Of a stretch of DNA of 31,431 bases, positions 19,046 to 26,001 are shown piece by piece. The stretch lies in IMG/VR virus record IMGVR_UViG_3300028025_004382, positions 1 to 31,431 of that record; one strand, 5' to 3'. The stretch is from a virus. Made by a program: the position numbers and the translations under genes. The notes below the pieces were generated by a model that saw only the letters and a list, made by a program, of their open reading frames with translations, did no database searches and was not told where the DNA came from. Numbering within the stretch: position 1 is the first letter of the stretch; every line of letters starts with the position of its first letter.

Positions 19046-19504
19046 TTATACTTTAATTTTAATGTTTTTCATTTCTGAGTTAATTTTCTTTTGAATATCT
19101 TTTTCAACTAATGCCGCCAAGTTTTTCTCATATATTGGCAACTTCTTTTTTATAATATCAGCCACAAAGTTATTCTTCGTTTCAGCTATTTTTAATGGTG
19201 CTGCTTTAGATGCTATATTTGTGGTTAATCTACCTGATCTAGCTGATACTCTTTTAGCGCTTGTCCTATTTACTGATGAAGTTCTTTTCTTACCAGTTTT
19301 TAATAACGCATAATAATCAGCGATATTAATATCTAATAACACTCTATCTTTAAACGCTTTAATACTTGGGTCAACTGACCTTAATAAATTGCCAGTTCTA
19401 ATCCAATTATTTTTTCTGATTTCATCGGTTATTGATTTAGCTAAATCTTTACCTTGTTCATCAACAAAACGTTTTAATATAATATTAGTAGATGTTAAAT
19501 TCAT
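19046..19504 (-). CDS. HK97 gp10-like head-tail / tail completion protein, 152 aa
   Basis: The protein is basic and helical at both ends, with an IRTGNLLRSVDPSIK segment in the first third, a common signature of HK97 gp10-like proteins (helix, then RTGxLxxSI, then beta strands and an ADYYALLKTG turn). This family sits between the head-tail connector and the tail terminator. Its start overlaps the stop of the preceding gene by one base. The middle holds a lysine/arginine/serine-rich insertion (about 72-95) that is not typical. Assignment is by motif and position. Confidence 0.6.
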   Translation of the reverse strand: MNLTSTNIILKRFVDEQGKDLAKSITDEIRKNNWIRTGNLLRSVDPSIKAFKDRVLLDINIADYYALLKTGKKRTSSVNRTSAKRVSARSGRLTTNIASKAAPLKIAETKNNFVADIIKKKLPIYEKNLAALVEKDIQKKINSEMKNIKIKV

Positions 19505-19953
19505 TAGATTGTATTAAATGGTAATTCACATCCTGTATTATTATAAGGGACTCTTATAGTAAAGTTAGTCTGCCATCCAGCTGTCAAATCTGGTAAATTA
19601 TCGACAAATGGTGTAATAATCATCGATGTTTCATCAATAATCCAATCTGAATTGATGTCACCATTGATTAAATAACTAATAATATCCTTGGTAACCTCAA
19701 GCATTTTACTTTGAATAGTTGTTTGCTGCAATAATCTATCATCAACAATATCACATACCAACATGATCATGTTATAATACATTTCATTTGGTCTGATTTC
19801 AGTTGTGTCACAAACAAAGAATACTAATGGGTATCTAATTTCACCATAGTTTAGTGTCTCCAAAACACCAGCATCAGATGAAGCCACATTGATATGAGCT
19901 CCAGCGATTGTTGTTAATCTTTGTATTAACGTTTGGTAAGTAATTTCTGTCAT
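19504..19953 (-). CDS. tail terminator / completion-like protein, 149 aa
   Basis: An alpha/beta protein with an N-terminal helix (TYQTLIQRLTTIAGAHI), a YPLVFFV strand, a central YNMIMLVCDIVDD strand and a long helix (QTTIQSKMLEVTKDIISYL), followed by a beta region with AGWQTNFTIRVPY. This arrangement resembles tail terminator proteins (gpU, gp17-like), which cap the tail tube and join it to the head. It lies between the frameshifted gene and the gp10-like gene, where such a protein is expected. Sequence evidence is moderate and the name rests partly on order. Confidence 0.5.
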   Translation of the reverse strand: MTEITYQTLIQRLTTIAGAHINVASSDAGVLETLNYGEIRYPLVFFVCDTTEIRPNEMYYNMIMLVCDIVDDRLLQQTTIQSKMLEVTKDIISYLINGDINSDWIIDETSMIITPFVDNLPDLTAGWQTNFTIRVPYNNTGCELPFNTI

Positions 19954-19954
19954 T

Positions 19955-20763
19955 TTATTTAAATTTTCTTTCGTTTTCTTTTCTAACTAATTCTAACATT
20001 TTGTTCTTTGATGTGTTATAAGCCAAGAATGTTAACCCTTCTCTTACATTTAATATTATTGCTTCTTTAATTTTCGTAGGGGTCTCGTTAGCCAAATCCA
20101 TAAGCCATATATAATAAGACCAAGACTTGGCAAAATTTGTTTCATGTTCAGACGAAGCGCCTGTACTTCCAAAGAGCGAGTTATACTCCTCATATAAACC
20201 TTGAACCCATTGAGCAAAAAAAAAGATAGACTTGAGAATTGTGTGCATGGTACTTGGTTCATTAAACGCTCTTTATCGTCCAATGTCATATCAAGTTTCG
20301 TTTGTTTAAATTTAAACTTTAATATATTTTTTGGTTCATATACATCAATTAAATTAGCCATTGCTTTAATAATATTAGTATCACCTAACTCTCTTAAATG
20401 TTGAGTATCCATAAATTCACCAATAGTTAATTTATCAAATTTCTTTACCTTAAAAATATACTTATCATATTTGAATACGGTCAATTGTTTGGTATCAATT
20501 TTTGGCGGTACACTTAAAAACTCTAAATTGTTTTTTAATTGCATATATTCAAGATAAGATATCTTTGGAACATCTAATCTATTAATACCTGATATTGATT
20601 CAACAATCCTAGGAAATAATAGCTCATCGCTTACAGTTAAATTACCTTCTTCATCCTGGAACATTTTTACCATATTGGTAAGTTTGATATAAGTTCCGCT
20701 GCTAACCTCATCCCATGAAGTTGGTACATTGTATTTGGTTTTATTAAATTCTATTACTTGCAT
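19955..20763 (-). CDS. putative -1 frameshift product, 269 aa
   Basis: This product reads the 20763 frame to the T9 run (bases 20216-20224 on the plus strand), slips back one base and continues in the frame that stops at 19955. That gives 182 + 87 residues. The downstream part (QWVQGLYEEYNSLFG..., KSWSYYIWLMDLANETP, MLELVRKENERKF) has the balanced charged composition of a real protein, while the unshifted tail does not. The shifted frame ends one base before the next start codon, as elsewhere in this unit. A shared start with two ends is typical of tail assembly chaperones (gpG/gpGT), but the tape measure gene is 6 kb away. A single ORF with one missing T is the alternative. Confidence 0.55.
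20056..20763 (-). CDS. unshifted product of the frameshift gene, 235 aa
   Basis: The zero-frame product shares its first 182 residues with the 269-residue form (MQVIEFNKTKYNVPTSWDEV, ... IDVYEPKNILKFKFKQTKLD). After the slippery run it has a different tail of 53 residues, hydrophobic and basic (LIIYGLWIWLTRPLRKLKKQ at the end). The common part is an alpha/beta protein found near terminase genes in related phages; I do not recognise a specific function. It starts 36 bases after the large terminase gene. The tail beyond the slip site may be only a by-product of normal decoding. Confidence 0.5.
   Translation of the reverse strand: MQVIEFNKTKYNVPTSWDEVSSGTYIKLTNMVKMFQDEEGNLTVSDELLFPRIVESISGINRLDVPKISYLEYMQLKNNLEFLSVPPKIDTKQLTVFKYDKYIFKVKKFDKLTIGEFMDTQHLRELGDTNIIKAMANLIDVYEPKNILKFKFKQTKLDMTLDDKERLMNQVPCTQFSSLSFFLLNGFKVYMRSITRSLEVQALRLNMKQILPSLGLIIYGLWIWLTRPLRKLKKQ
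20216..20226 (-). promoter_or_regulatory. candidate -1 ribosomal frameshift site (T9 run)
   Basis: On the minus strand the codons tct ttt ttt ttg contain a U-UUU-UUU heptamer in the correct phase (X-XXY-YYZ) for a -1 shift. Both tRNAs can re-pair perfectly after slipping. The shift joins the two overlapping frames. Confidence 0.55.
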
Positions 20764-20799
20764 AATCTATTCTTAAATATATTTTATTAATTATTGTTT

Positions 20800-22053
20800 C
20801 TATCCAATTCTAAATGCTATCTTTCTTTTTGGGACTGATACGCTGTGGTATTGACTATATAGTTTATTAGCCAATGATAATGCGATAACCGTATCATCAT
20901 GTTTACCTGGCAAAGCTGAATACAGTATTTGCTTGCTCTTTTGACTATAACTAAAGCTGAAATTGGTTAACTCATCATATAATGGTGCGAATAACTTGGT
21001 TGTAGGTATTCTAATAGCCTTCTCTTCAATTGAACGTTGCAATTCATGAATTAGTTCAGGTTTACTTACTGCTGTCGTTTTAAAGCCCTCTATACCCCTA
21101 AATTGATAATACATGTGTTCATACACTGATACACCTTGGTTATTTAATTCTATCAGGGTCTTTCTTGGTTTCCATTTGTTATAGAAGGTTTCCAATTGAG
21201 AATTTAAGTTAGCCATTGACCCAGTCCTTTCTCTGTATACATCAACAACATTACCTTGATCATCCAAACATACTGCAACAGCATAATCGGTAAATAAAGC
21301 CACATCGACCCCAACATAATAGTTTCTGGTTGAGTCATATCTACCCCAGCTATCCAATATCGATATATCACCCACATTATTGAATACGGAACCATTCTCT
21401 GTAAATTGACATAAGTACTCAGCATTGAATATTGCTGCTGGTAATTGTCTTCTAATGGTATCTATCTCAGATTCATCAAATATACCATGCGTATAATCAT
21501 AGGTAAAACATGTTATCGATTCTTCTTGTGGGTTTAAACCATCGTTAAATAAATCATAGAAATCATTTTGGGTTCCTCTTGGTGTTGATGCCAATAGTGT
21601 TTTCTTTCCTCTAACCAATGTTGTTGGTTGTATTACTTTCTGCCAGGCTCCAACTGGATAATATGCAAACTCATCACAGAACAAATAATCAAATGTGTGT
21701 CCACGAATGTTATCTGGGTTCTGAACTGTTAGGAATGTAATCTTGGAACCATTTACCAACTCAATCTTTAATTCTGACTTATTATCTGACTTAACTAATG
21801 GTGTGGATTTTAATGATTCTGAGATATTTGCGTATATTAATTTAACTTGTTTATATGTTAATGAAACAATACCAACGTCAACCTTGTCATTATTTATTGC
21901 TGAATATAATACTAACTGACTGATTAGTAATGATTTACCTATCTGTCTAGATGTGTTTAAAACATGCGTTTTATAATCATCATTTATATATGACGCAGTA
22001 ACCTCACGCTGCCATGGTAATAGGTCAGCACCAACCATTGTAATCTCTGCCAT
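20800..22053 (-). CDS. terL: terminase large subunit, 417 aa
   Basis: This is the DNA-packaging motor. The N-terminal ATPase shows Walker A as TSRQIGKS (34-41), Walker B as LFCDE (124-128) and the coupling motif STPRG (156-160). The C-terminal RNase H-like nuclease has GVDVA (Asp250), IELNN (Glu302) and KHDD (Asp386, Asp387) as metal ligands. It cuts concatemers and pumps DNA into the prohead through the portal. The length is on the short side for the family but all motifs are present. The start shares base 22053 with the small subunit stop. The portal gene is not adjacent but about 8 kb away. Confidence 0.92.
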   Translation of the reverse strand: MAEITMVGADLLPWQREVTASYINDDYKTHVLNTSRQIGKSLLISQLVLYSAINNDKVDVGIVSLTYKQVKLIYANISESLKSTPLVKSDNKSELKIELVNGSKITFLTVQNPDNIRGHTFDYLFCDEFAYYPVGAWQKVIQPTTLVRGKKTLLASTPRGTQNDFYDLFNDGLNPQEESITCFTYDYTHGIFDESEIDTIRRQLPAAIFNAEYLCQFTENGSVFNNVGDISILDSWGRYDSTRNYYVGVDVALFTDYAVAVCLDDQGNVVDVYRERTGSMANLNSQLETFYNKWKPRKTLIELNNQGVSVYEHMYYQFRGIEGFKTTAVSKPELIHELQRSIEEKAIRIPTTKLFAPLYDELTNFSFSYSQKSKQILYSALPGKHDDTVIALSLANKLYSQYHSVSVPKRKIAFRIG

Positions 22054-22595
22054 TAAACTCCTTCTGTTGCATCAAAGTCAAGTTGTTCTTTGACCTCTTC
22101 AGCTTCCTGTATATCTTGTTCCTTTATTTTAATTACATTCGGTACCTCAAACTTTATTGTAATATCTGATATGCTTATGCTGCCATCTAAGTTAGATACA
22201 ATCTTACTCATTTCTTTGATAATATCCAAAGCCAATCTATTCTCACCATCAAATATTGCTTCGCTATACATTAGTTCCAGTCTGGATAATAACATGTTTG
22301 CATCAACAATTGCTTTATGTTTTAAATTCTCTCTGAATATGGTTATCATATCCTGCAATTTTGGGTTACCTAACAATTCTCTTGCTTTTCTTTTGATTTG
22401 AGCTCTATCGTCTTTTAAATCATATAAATCCTTAACAACAGTCATTGCATCTTCACCACCAGCCATACGCATGCAGAAATCAACACTATGAGGTGATAAT
22501 CTATATGCATCGAACTTATTCTTAACATATTCTGGTAGATCGTCTATCTTAATAAACTCACTTGTTATAGTTGGTTTGCTATCTTTAGTTTTCAT
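22053..22595 (-). CDS. terminase small subunit (putative), 180 aa
   Basis: The position directly before terL and the one-base overlap with it support a small terminase. The sequence is helical: SPHSVDFCMRMAGGEDAM and VKDLYDLKDDRAQIKRKARELL fit an N-terminal DNA-binding HTH domain, followed by a helical oligomerisation region (NMLLSRLELMYSEAI) and an acidic C-terminus (DIQEAEEVKEQLDFD). It would recognise the packaging site. Its start overlaps the end of the zinc-ribbon gene by 11 bases. Small subunits are divergent, so the name rests on context. Confidence 0.65.
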   Translation of the reverse strand: MKTKDSKPTITSEFIKIDDLPEYVKNKFDAYRLSPHSVDFCMRMAGGEDAMTVVKDLYDLKDDRAQIKRKARELLGNPKLQDMITIFRENLKHKAIVDANMLLSRLELMYSEAIFDGENRLALDIIKEMSKIVSNLDGSISISDITIKFEVPNVIKIKEQDIQEAEEVKEQLDFDATEGV

Positions 22596-23343
22596 ACTCG
22601 TTAAACATATCTTCTATATCATTATCTATTTCAACATCATCATAATCTTCATTTAATTCAGTTGCTTCATATTTAGGTTCTTGTTTATCCTCAATATCTT
22701 TAAAGTCTATTTTAAATTTATTTAATAGATAATCAACCAATGTATTATTTCTAGCCATTTCCATCATCTCACTAAAAATTTTATCTATTTCAGCAGCATT
22801 CTGTGTTTTACGTTCAGCTGATATATTTCTAAGGTTTGTTTCACCTTTTATTCCACGACAATTTTTGCAAGTGACTGAACCATTCCATATTGCTGAGTTT
22901 GTTACAACACTTAATGTTTCGCATTTCATGCATATTATTTCATATGTTCTGAAGTATCTATATTTGGTACCAGTATTATATTTAACCTTTTCTTCACTAA
23001 TAAACTTATCTATTAAAAAGGCTTCATTATATCTGTTCTTAACAATATTACCAATAGCAATTACATTATCTAATTGAGCCTTTGTTATCTTAGCACATGC
23101 CAGACAACGTATCTTCTTCATTACAATTGATGAAGCCAAACAGTTCTTTGGTTCTTTACAGTTACCACAAAGCAACTCAAATTGTCTTACGGTTGTTGTA
23201 AACCCATTTTTTGTTGGGTATACTTTTGATTCAATCTCTTTGTTAATATAAAATATACTACCAACATATGTTTCAATATATTTACCAGGAACAATATGTC
23301 TTACGTGAATACCTTGGTCTTTCTTTATTATCTCTTTTTCCAT
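22585..23343 (-). CDS. zinc-ribbon protein of unknown function, 252 aa
   Basis: Four CxxC pairs are visible: CGNC (59-62), CLAC (80-83), CMKC (138-141) and CKNC (159-162), which would make two treble-clef or zinc-ribbon sites. Residues around them are basic; the C-terminal 40 residues are strongly acidic (NEDYDDVEIDNDIEDMF). The layout resembles phage DNA-binding or HNH-type proteins, but no HNH histidine-asparagine core is seen. It lies between the sigma-like gene and the terminase genes, so it could act in transcription, or in packaging-site cutting. It starts one base before the previous gene's end. Function is not assigned. Confidence 0.6.
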   Translation of the reverse strand: MEKEIIKKDQGIHVRHIVPGKYIETYVGSIFYINKEIESKVYPTKNGFTTTVRQFELLCGNCKEPKNCLASSIVMKKIRCLACAKITKAQLDNVIAIGNIVKNRYNEAFLIDKFISEEKVKYNTGTKYRYFRTYEIICMKCETLSVVTNSAIWNGSVTCKNCRGIKGETNLRNISAERKTQNAAEIDKIFSEMMEMARNNTLVDYLLNKFKIDFKDIEDKQEPKYEATELNEDYDDVEIDNDIEDMFNEYEN

Positions 23344-23577
23344 TTATTCTGGATTTTCGTATTGTTGTTTGTATCCAAATAGTTTATCTAACGCTCTTGA
23401 ATTGCATGAACCACATCCTGATGGTACTGAACGCTCCCCAGTTGCTTTTCCAGCAAGCACATGCAGTGATTCCATCTGTGCGTTGGTTAAAACTCTTGGC
23501 TTCTTTTCATATTCAGTTAAGAAGTCACAAATTTCAAGATATAATGGTTTGTTTAGGTTAAATTTTACTACTGACAT
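23344..23577 (-). CDS. small CGSC-motif protein, 77 aa
   Basis: The start MSVVKFNLNKPLYLEICDFL overlaps the end of the sigma-like gene by 20 bases. Near the C-terminus is SGCGSCNSRALDKLFGY (Cys55, Cys58), a single CxxC that could bind zinc or iron by dimerisation. Similar short proteins with CGSC and a following helix occur beside terminase genes in other Bacteroidota phages as far as I recall, without known function. Overlap with both neighbours makes it very likely to be translated. Confidence 0.55.
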   Translation of the reverse strand: MSVVKFNLNKPLYLEICDFLTEYEKKPRVLTNAQMESLHVLAGKATGERSVPSGCGSCNSRALDKLFGYKQQYENPE

Positions 23578-24076
23578 ATTTTTCTTTTACTTTGGTTCTG
23601 AAATTATCTACTGTGCCAAATAAACTTGATCTTGGTATCTTTGTCATTTTGTTTATATCTCCGTATGATAGTCCATCTTCTCCCTTTAGTTTGAGTACTT
23701 GTTGAGTATACCAAGATTCATTCTTTAATTCTTCTTTGATAAATGCTATCTTCTCATCTATCTCATGGTCGTATTCCTCATCAATTATATCATGAATTTC
23801 AAAGTATTCAACTGATTTAGCCACAGATTTTCTATATTCTTTATAGAATGGACTGGTTGAGCTGTTCCATTGTTTCAATAGAATGCTGATAAAGAAATAT
23901 TTAACGTGATTTTTACGGACAATCTCGTCCATTTTAATCCTATCGTATTCTAATAGGATAAGCAAGCAGTAATGATACAAGTCTTCGCTAAGTTCGTTGT
24001 TCTTAGTGATATTGTTCGTTACTTTCTTTAATTCTTTGTAATTGCTTTCTAAATATTCTGTCAAGTTAATTGCCAT
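23558..24076 (-). CDS. sigma-factor-like protein, 172 aa
   Basis: The N-terminal half (residues 5-95) is helical, with NNELSEDLYHYCLLILLEY and YFFISILLKQW, which fits a degenerate sigma region 2. The C-terminal 45 residues, LKLKGEDGLSYGDINKMTK then IPRSSLFGTVDNFRTKVKEK, form a clear sigma region 4-like helix-turn-helix. It would direct host RNA polymerase to phage promoters. It is the first gene after the terminator at 24128-24170 and a candidate promoter at 24090-24119, and heads the whole morphogenesis unit, which suits a late-gene activator that may also act on its own promoter. Region 2 is weak, so a plain HTH regulator is the alternative. Confidence 0.6.
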   Translation of the reverse strand: MAINLTEYLESNYKELKKVTNNITKNNELSEDLYHYCLLILLEYDRIKMDEIVRKNHVKYFFISILLKQWNSSTSPFYKEYRKSVAKSVEYFEIHDIIDEEYDHEIDEKIAFIKEELKNESWYTQQVLKLKGEDGLSYGDINKMTKIPRSSLFGTVDNFRTKVKEKYVSSKI

Positions 24077-24089
24077 TTACTTTTCATTA

Positions 24090-24119
24090 TAAATATAGGC
24101 AATAAGAGCAAAATGCAAA
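24090..24119 (-). promoter_or_regulatory. candidate late promoter, TTTG-N18-TATATTTA
   Basis: On the minus strand TTTG (24116-24119) is followed after 18 bases by TATATTTA (24090-24097), 13 bases before the start of the sigma-like gene. Spacer length, the C before the box and the A at the last position all match the candidate at 6439-6468. Confidence 0.45.
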
Positions 24120-24127
24120 GGATAAAA

Positions 24128-24170
24128 GAAAAAGCCACAGAATGCATTTAGGGGTGCAACTGTGGCTTCG
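24128..24170 (-). terminator. intrinsic terminator of the early/accessory unit
   Basis: A perfect 9-bp stem AAGCCACAG/CTGTGGCTT (24132-24140 with 24160-24168) encloses a smaller TGCA/TGCA stem. On the minus strand it is followed by a U-rich run (CUUUUUCUUUU). Confidence 0.8.
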
Positions 24171-24182
24171 TATATAAACAGT

Positions 24183-24242
24183 GATAGTGTAGCTAGGAAA
24201 ATAACATTATGGCAATAATACAGATAAAAGCGCCACACTACC
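24183..24242 (-). ncRNA. structured RNA stem (3' UTR element or small RNA)
   Basis: In the minus-strand RNA, the arm GGUAGUGUGGC (24232-24242) pairs along all 11 positions with GCUACACUAUC (24183-24193), two pairs being G-U. On the plus strand those two would be A-C mismatches, so the structure belongs to the minus-strand transcript. The 38-base loop contains a smaller ATTAT/ATAAT hairpin. It lies between the HNH gene stop and the terminator. It may protect the mRNA end, be processed to a small RNA, or be a remnant of the homing element. Together with the terminator it fills the gene-free stretch. Confidence 0.5.
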
Positions 24243-24258
24243 TGAATAAAAATAAATA

Positions 24259-24879
24259 TTAATCTTGTTTAATCGTTCGGAGAAATTCACGAAATTCTTT
24301 AGGATTTTTATATTTATCTAAATTTGCTAATGCAAGTTGATACATTTTATGAGCATCATCTTCATTTTTATAGAATCCAAGTTGTATAATTTTCTTATTA
24401 ATCATAATTTGTGCGTTAAATTTATCATATCTTTTATGCCAACAAACTCCAACATATTGTGAACTACCATCTCTCCTATCTTTGCTTGTGTTATTACGTT
24501 GACTTGTTAGTTGTAAGTTCTCAACACAATTGTTTGATTTATCACCATTGATATGATCAACCACAATATTATGCCCATCTGGTATATGATTTAAAAATGC
24601 AATAGCTACTAACTTATGAATGTTAATACTTTTACTTTTACCATCTTTACTTAATTGAACCAAATGATAACCATTATGAATTGATTGTATTAATATTCTT
24701 TCCTTATTGAATTTAAGGCTCTTTACACGACCTTTATTTGATACTTGATACATTGAGTCATATCCTTCAATATCCTTCCAAATTTCAGTGTTAGAATACA
24801 TTTGGTACTGATAATCGTAGTCATCAATGTTATCTCTTGAGTTAATCTCTTCGAAATAGTAATTTTTAGTTGCGCTCAT
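24259..24879 (-). CDS. HNH homing endonuclease (NUMOD4-HNH-AP2-like), 206 aa
   Basis: Residues 32-70 (EIWKDIEGYDSMYQVSNKGRV) are a NUMOD4 module. Residues 87-130 (IHKLVAIAFLNHIP, VDHINGDKSNNCVENLQLTS) form the HNH nuclease core with His109 and Asn117-type residues. Residues 139-190 (SQYVGVCWHKRYDKFNA, then GFYKNEDDAHKMY) resemble an AP2 DNA-binding domain. This is the layout of free-standing phage homing endonucleases, which cut related genomes lacking the gene. The first 30 residues are unusual and may be a remnant of the gene it entered. It follows the 102-residue gene by 12 bases and is followed by a structured RNA. Confidence 0.85.
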   Translation of the reverse strand: MSATKNYYFEEINSRDNIDDYDYQYQMYSNTEIWKDIEGYDSMYQVSNKGRVKSLKFNKERILIQSIHNGYHLVQLSKDGKSKSINIHKLVAIAFLNHIPDGHNIVVDHINGDKSNNCVENLQLTSQRNNTSKDRRDGSSQYVGVCWHKRYDKFNAQIMINKKIIQLGFYKNEDDAHKMYQLALANLDKYKNPKEFREFLRTIKQD

Positions 24880-24891
24880 TTTTATATTGTT

Positions 24892-25200
24892 TTAATTATT
24901 TTCGTTTTTCCATTCTTGAATTTGTGCTAACGCATCTTCAGGATTTGCATAGTTAAGAGCTGTTCCTTTATGAAATTGTGAATCACTTGGGTATACAACA
25001 CTAATCACATCAGCACATTCATTAAATTCTTCTTTAAAAACTGTGTAATGTACGTGACCAGAATAGTTAACATGATAGATATAATACCCATCTTCTTTAT
25101 GTAATTGAATGTGAACAACAGCATTTTTTACGGGTATCTTTTCACCAGTCTCAATCCCATTTTTATAGAATTCCTTTTTTAGTTCAATAAGTTTCTTCAT
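24892..25200 (-). CDS. hypothetical protein, 102 aa
   Basis: The sequence starts MKKLIELKKEFYKNG, has a beta-rich middle (AVVHIQLHKEDGYYIYHVNYSGHV) with several histidines and ends in a helix (NPEDALAQIQEWKNEN). I recognise no family. A good host-type promoter (25205-25236) ends only four bases before the start codon, so the mRNA could be leaderless or almost so. That separate promoter suggests it is made on its own schedule, as host-takeover genes often are, but this is inference only. Confidence 0.6.
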   Translation of the reverse strand: MKKLIELKKEFYKNGIETGEKIPVKNAVVHIQLHKEDGYYIYHVNYSGHVHYTVFKEEFNECADVISVVYPSDSQFHKGTALNYANPEDALAQIQEWKNENN

Positions 25201-25204
25201 CTTA

Positions 25205-25236
25205 CAAAGTTATTTCTTTTATTTTAATAAATCAAA
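25205..25236 (-). promoter_or_regulatory. Bacteroidota-type promoter TTTG-N20-TAACTTTG
   Basis: Minus strand: TTTG at 25233-25236, 20 bases, then TAACTTTG at 25205-25212, an exact match to the known -33/-7 consensus. It overlaps the 3' end of the glycosyltransferase gene and its expected start point falls at or next to the ATG of the 102-residue gene. Confidence 0.55.
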
Positions 25237-26001
25237 TTTTGTTAGATAATATTTTAGGTTTTCAGTTGTGTAATAACCATAACCTTCACCACCAATTGGA
25301 ATTACATTAGGGCACTGATTGAATACTTCTAATAATCTTGGCACCTTTAACTGCTCCGCAATTGAGAATGAACTTGATTGATTACCAATGAATAGTTTAC
25401 AACTTGAAATGATTTCAGACATATGCAAAGCATCTTTGACATGTAAACGTTTGATACCTAACATAAAATTCTGGTTGAACTGTGTATACTCATCATCCAA
25501 TCCAACAAATAAGCATTTGCTAGCAATTGGTTCCAAAATTGAATAGTTGATCGTATTATTTCTATACCTTTTTGATAAACTAATAATGATTGAGTCATCA
25601 AGATATTCTAGATGCCTCTCTGGAGTCATTAGAGGGGGTATGGTGAGACTATTATTCAATTCTGGATAGATTGCCCAATGCCACATCCTAATGTCACCAG
25701 AGCTCAAATTTATGCCTATATCACGAAACCAATCAAAATTATAATCAATTTCTTGATTTGTATGCTTTTCAACTTTGTTTATCCACGGTTGATATTCCAA
25801 TAATGGTTTCAAATAGTTATAGGTAACATCATTCATACAAAATGCACCTGATGGATGGTTTGGTACCGTGTTCCTAAGATTGAAGCCTACATAGAAATCA
25901 ATTGGTTTATTATGTAATTGATGTGCTGCGTAAGCACTTGATAATGAGTAGATTAAGTCCCCGTTGTTGCCAGACTGAAGTACTGATATTGTGTTTTTCA
26001 T
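25219..26001 (-). CDS. GT-B glycosyltransferase (GT9/heptosyltransferase-like), 260 aa
   Basis: The N-terminus ISVLQSGNNGDLIYSLSSAYAA resembles the first strand and G-x-GD loop of GT9 (ADP-heptose:LPS heptosyltransferase-like) proteins. Near 205-225 the segment CKLFIGNQSSSFSIAEQL corresponds to the nucleotide-sugar binding loop of the C-terminal Rossmann domain. At 260 residues it is shorter than usual heptosyltransferases (about 330-350). Likely roles are changing host surface polysaccharide to block superinfection, or glycosylating virion protein or DNA. It overlaps the HNH gene upstream by four bases, so it is coupled to a homing element and may have travelled with it. Substrate unknown. 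Confidence 0.5.
   Translation of the reverse strand: MKNTISVLQSGNNGDLIYSLSSAYAAHQLHNKPIDFYVGFNLRNTVPNHPSGAFCMNDVTYNYLKPLLEYQPWINKVEKHTNQEIDYNFDWFRDIGINLSSGDIRMWHWAIYPELNNSLTIPPLMTPERHLEYLDDSIIISLSKRYRNNTINYSILEPIASKCLFVGLDDEYTQFNQNFMLGIKRLHVKDALHMSEIISSCKLFIGNQSSSFSIAEQLKVPRLLEVFNQCPNVIPIGGEGYGYYTTENLKYYLTKFDLLK

Noticed and set aside
24077-24258. A tRNA or CRISPR in the gene-free region
   Set aside because: The stems do not fold as a cloverleaf, there is no T-loop sequence and no spaced direct repeats.
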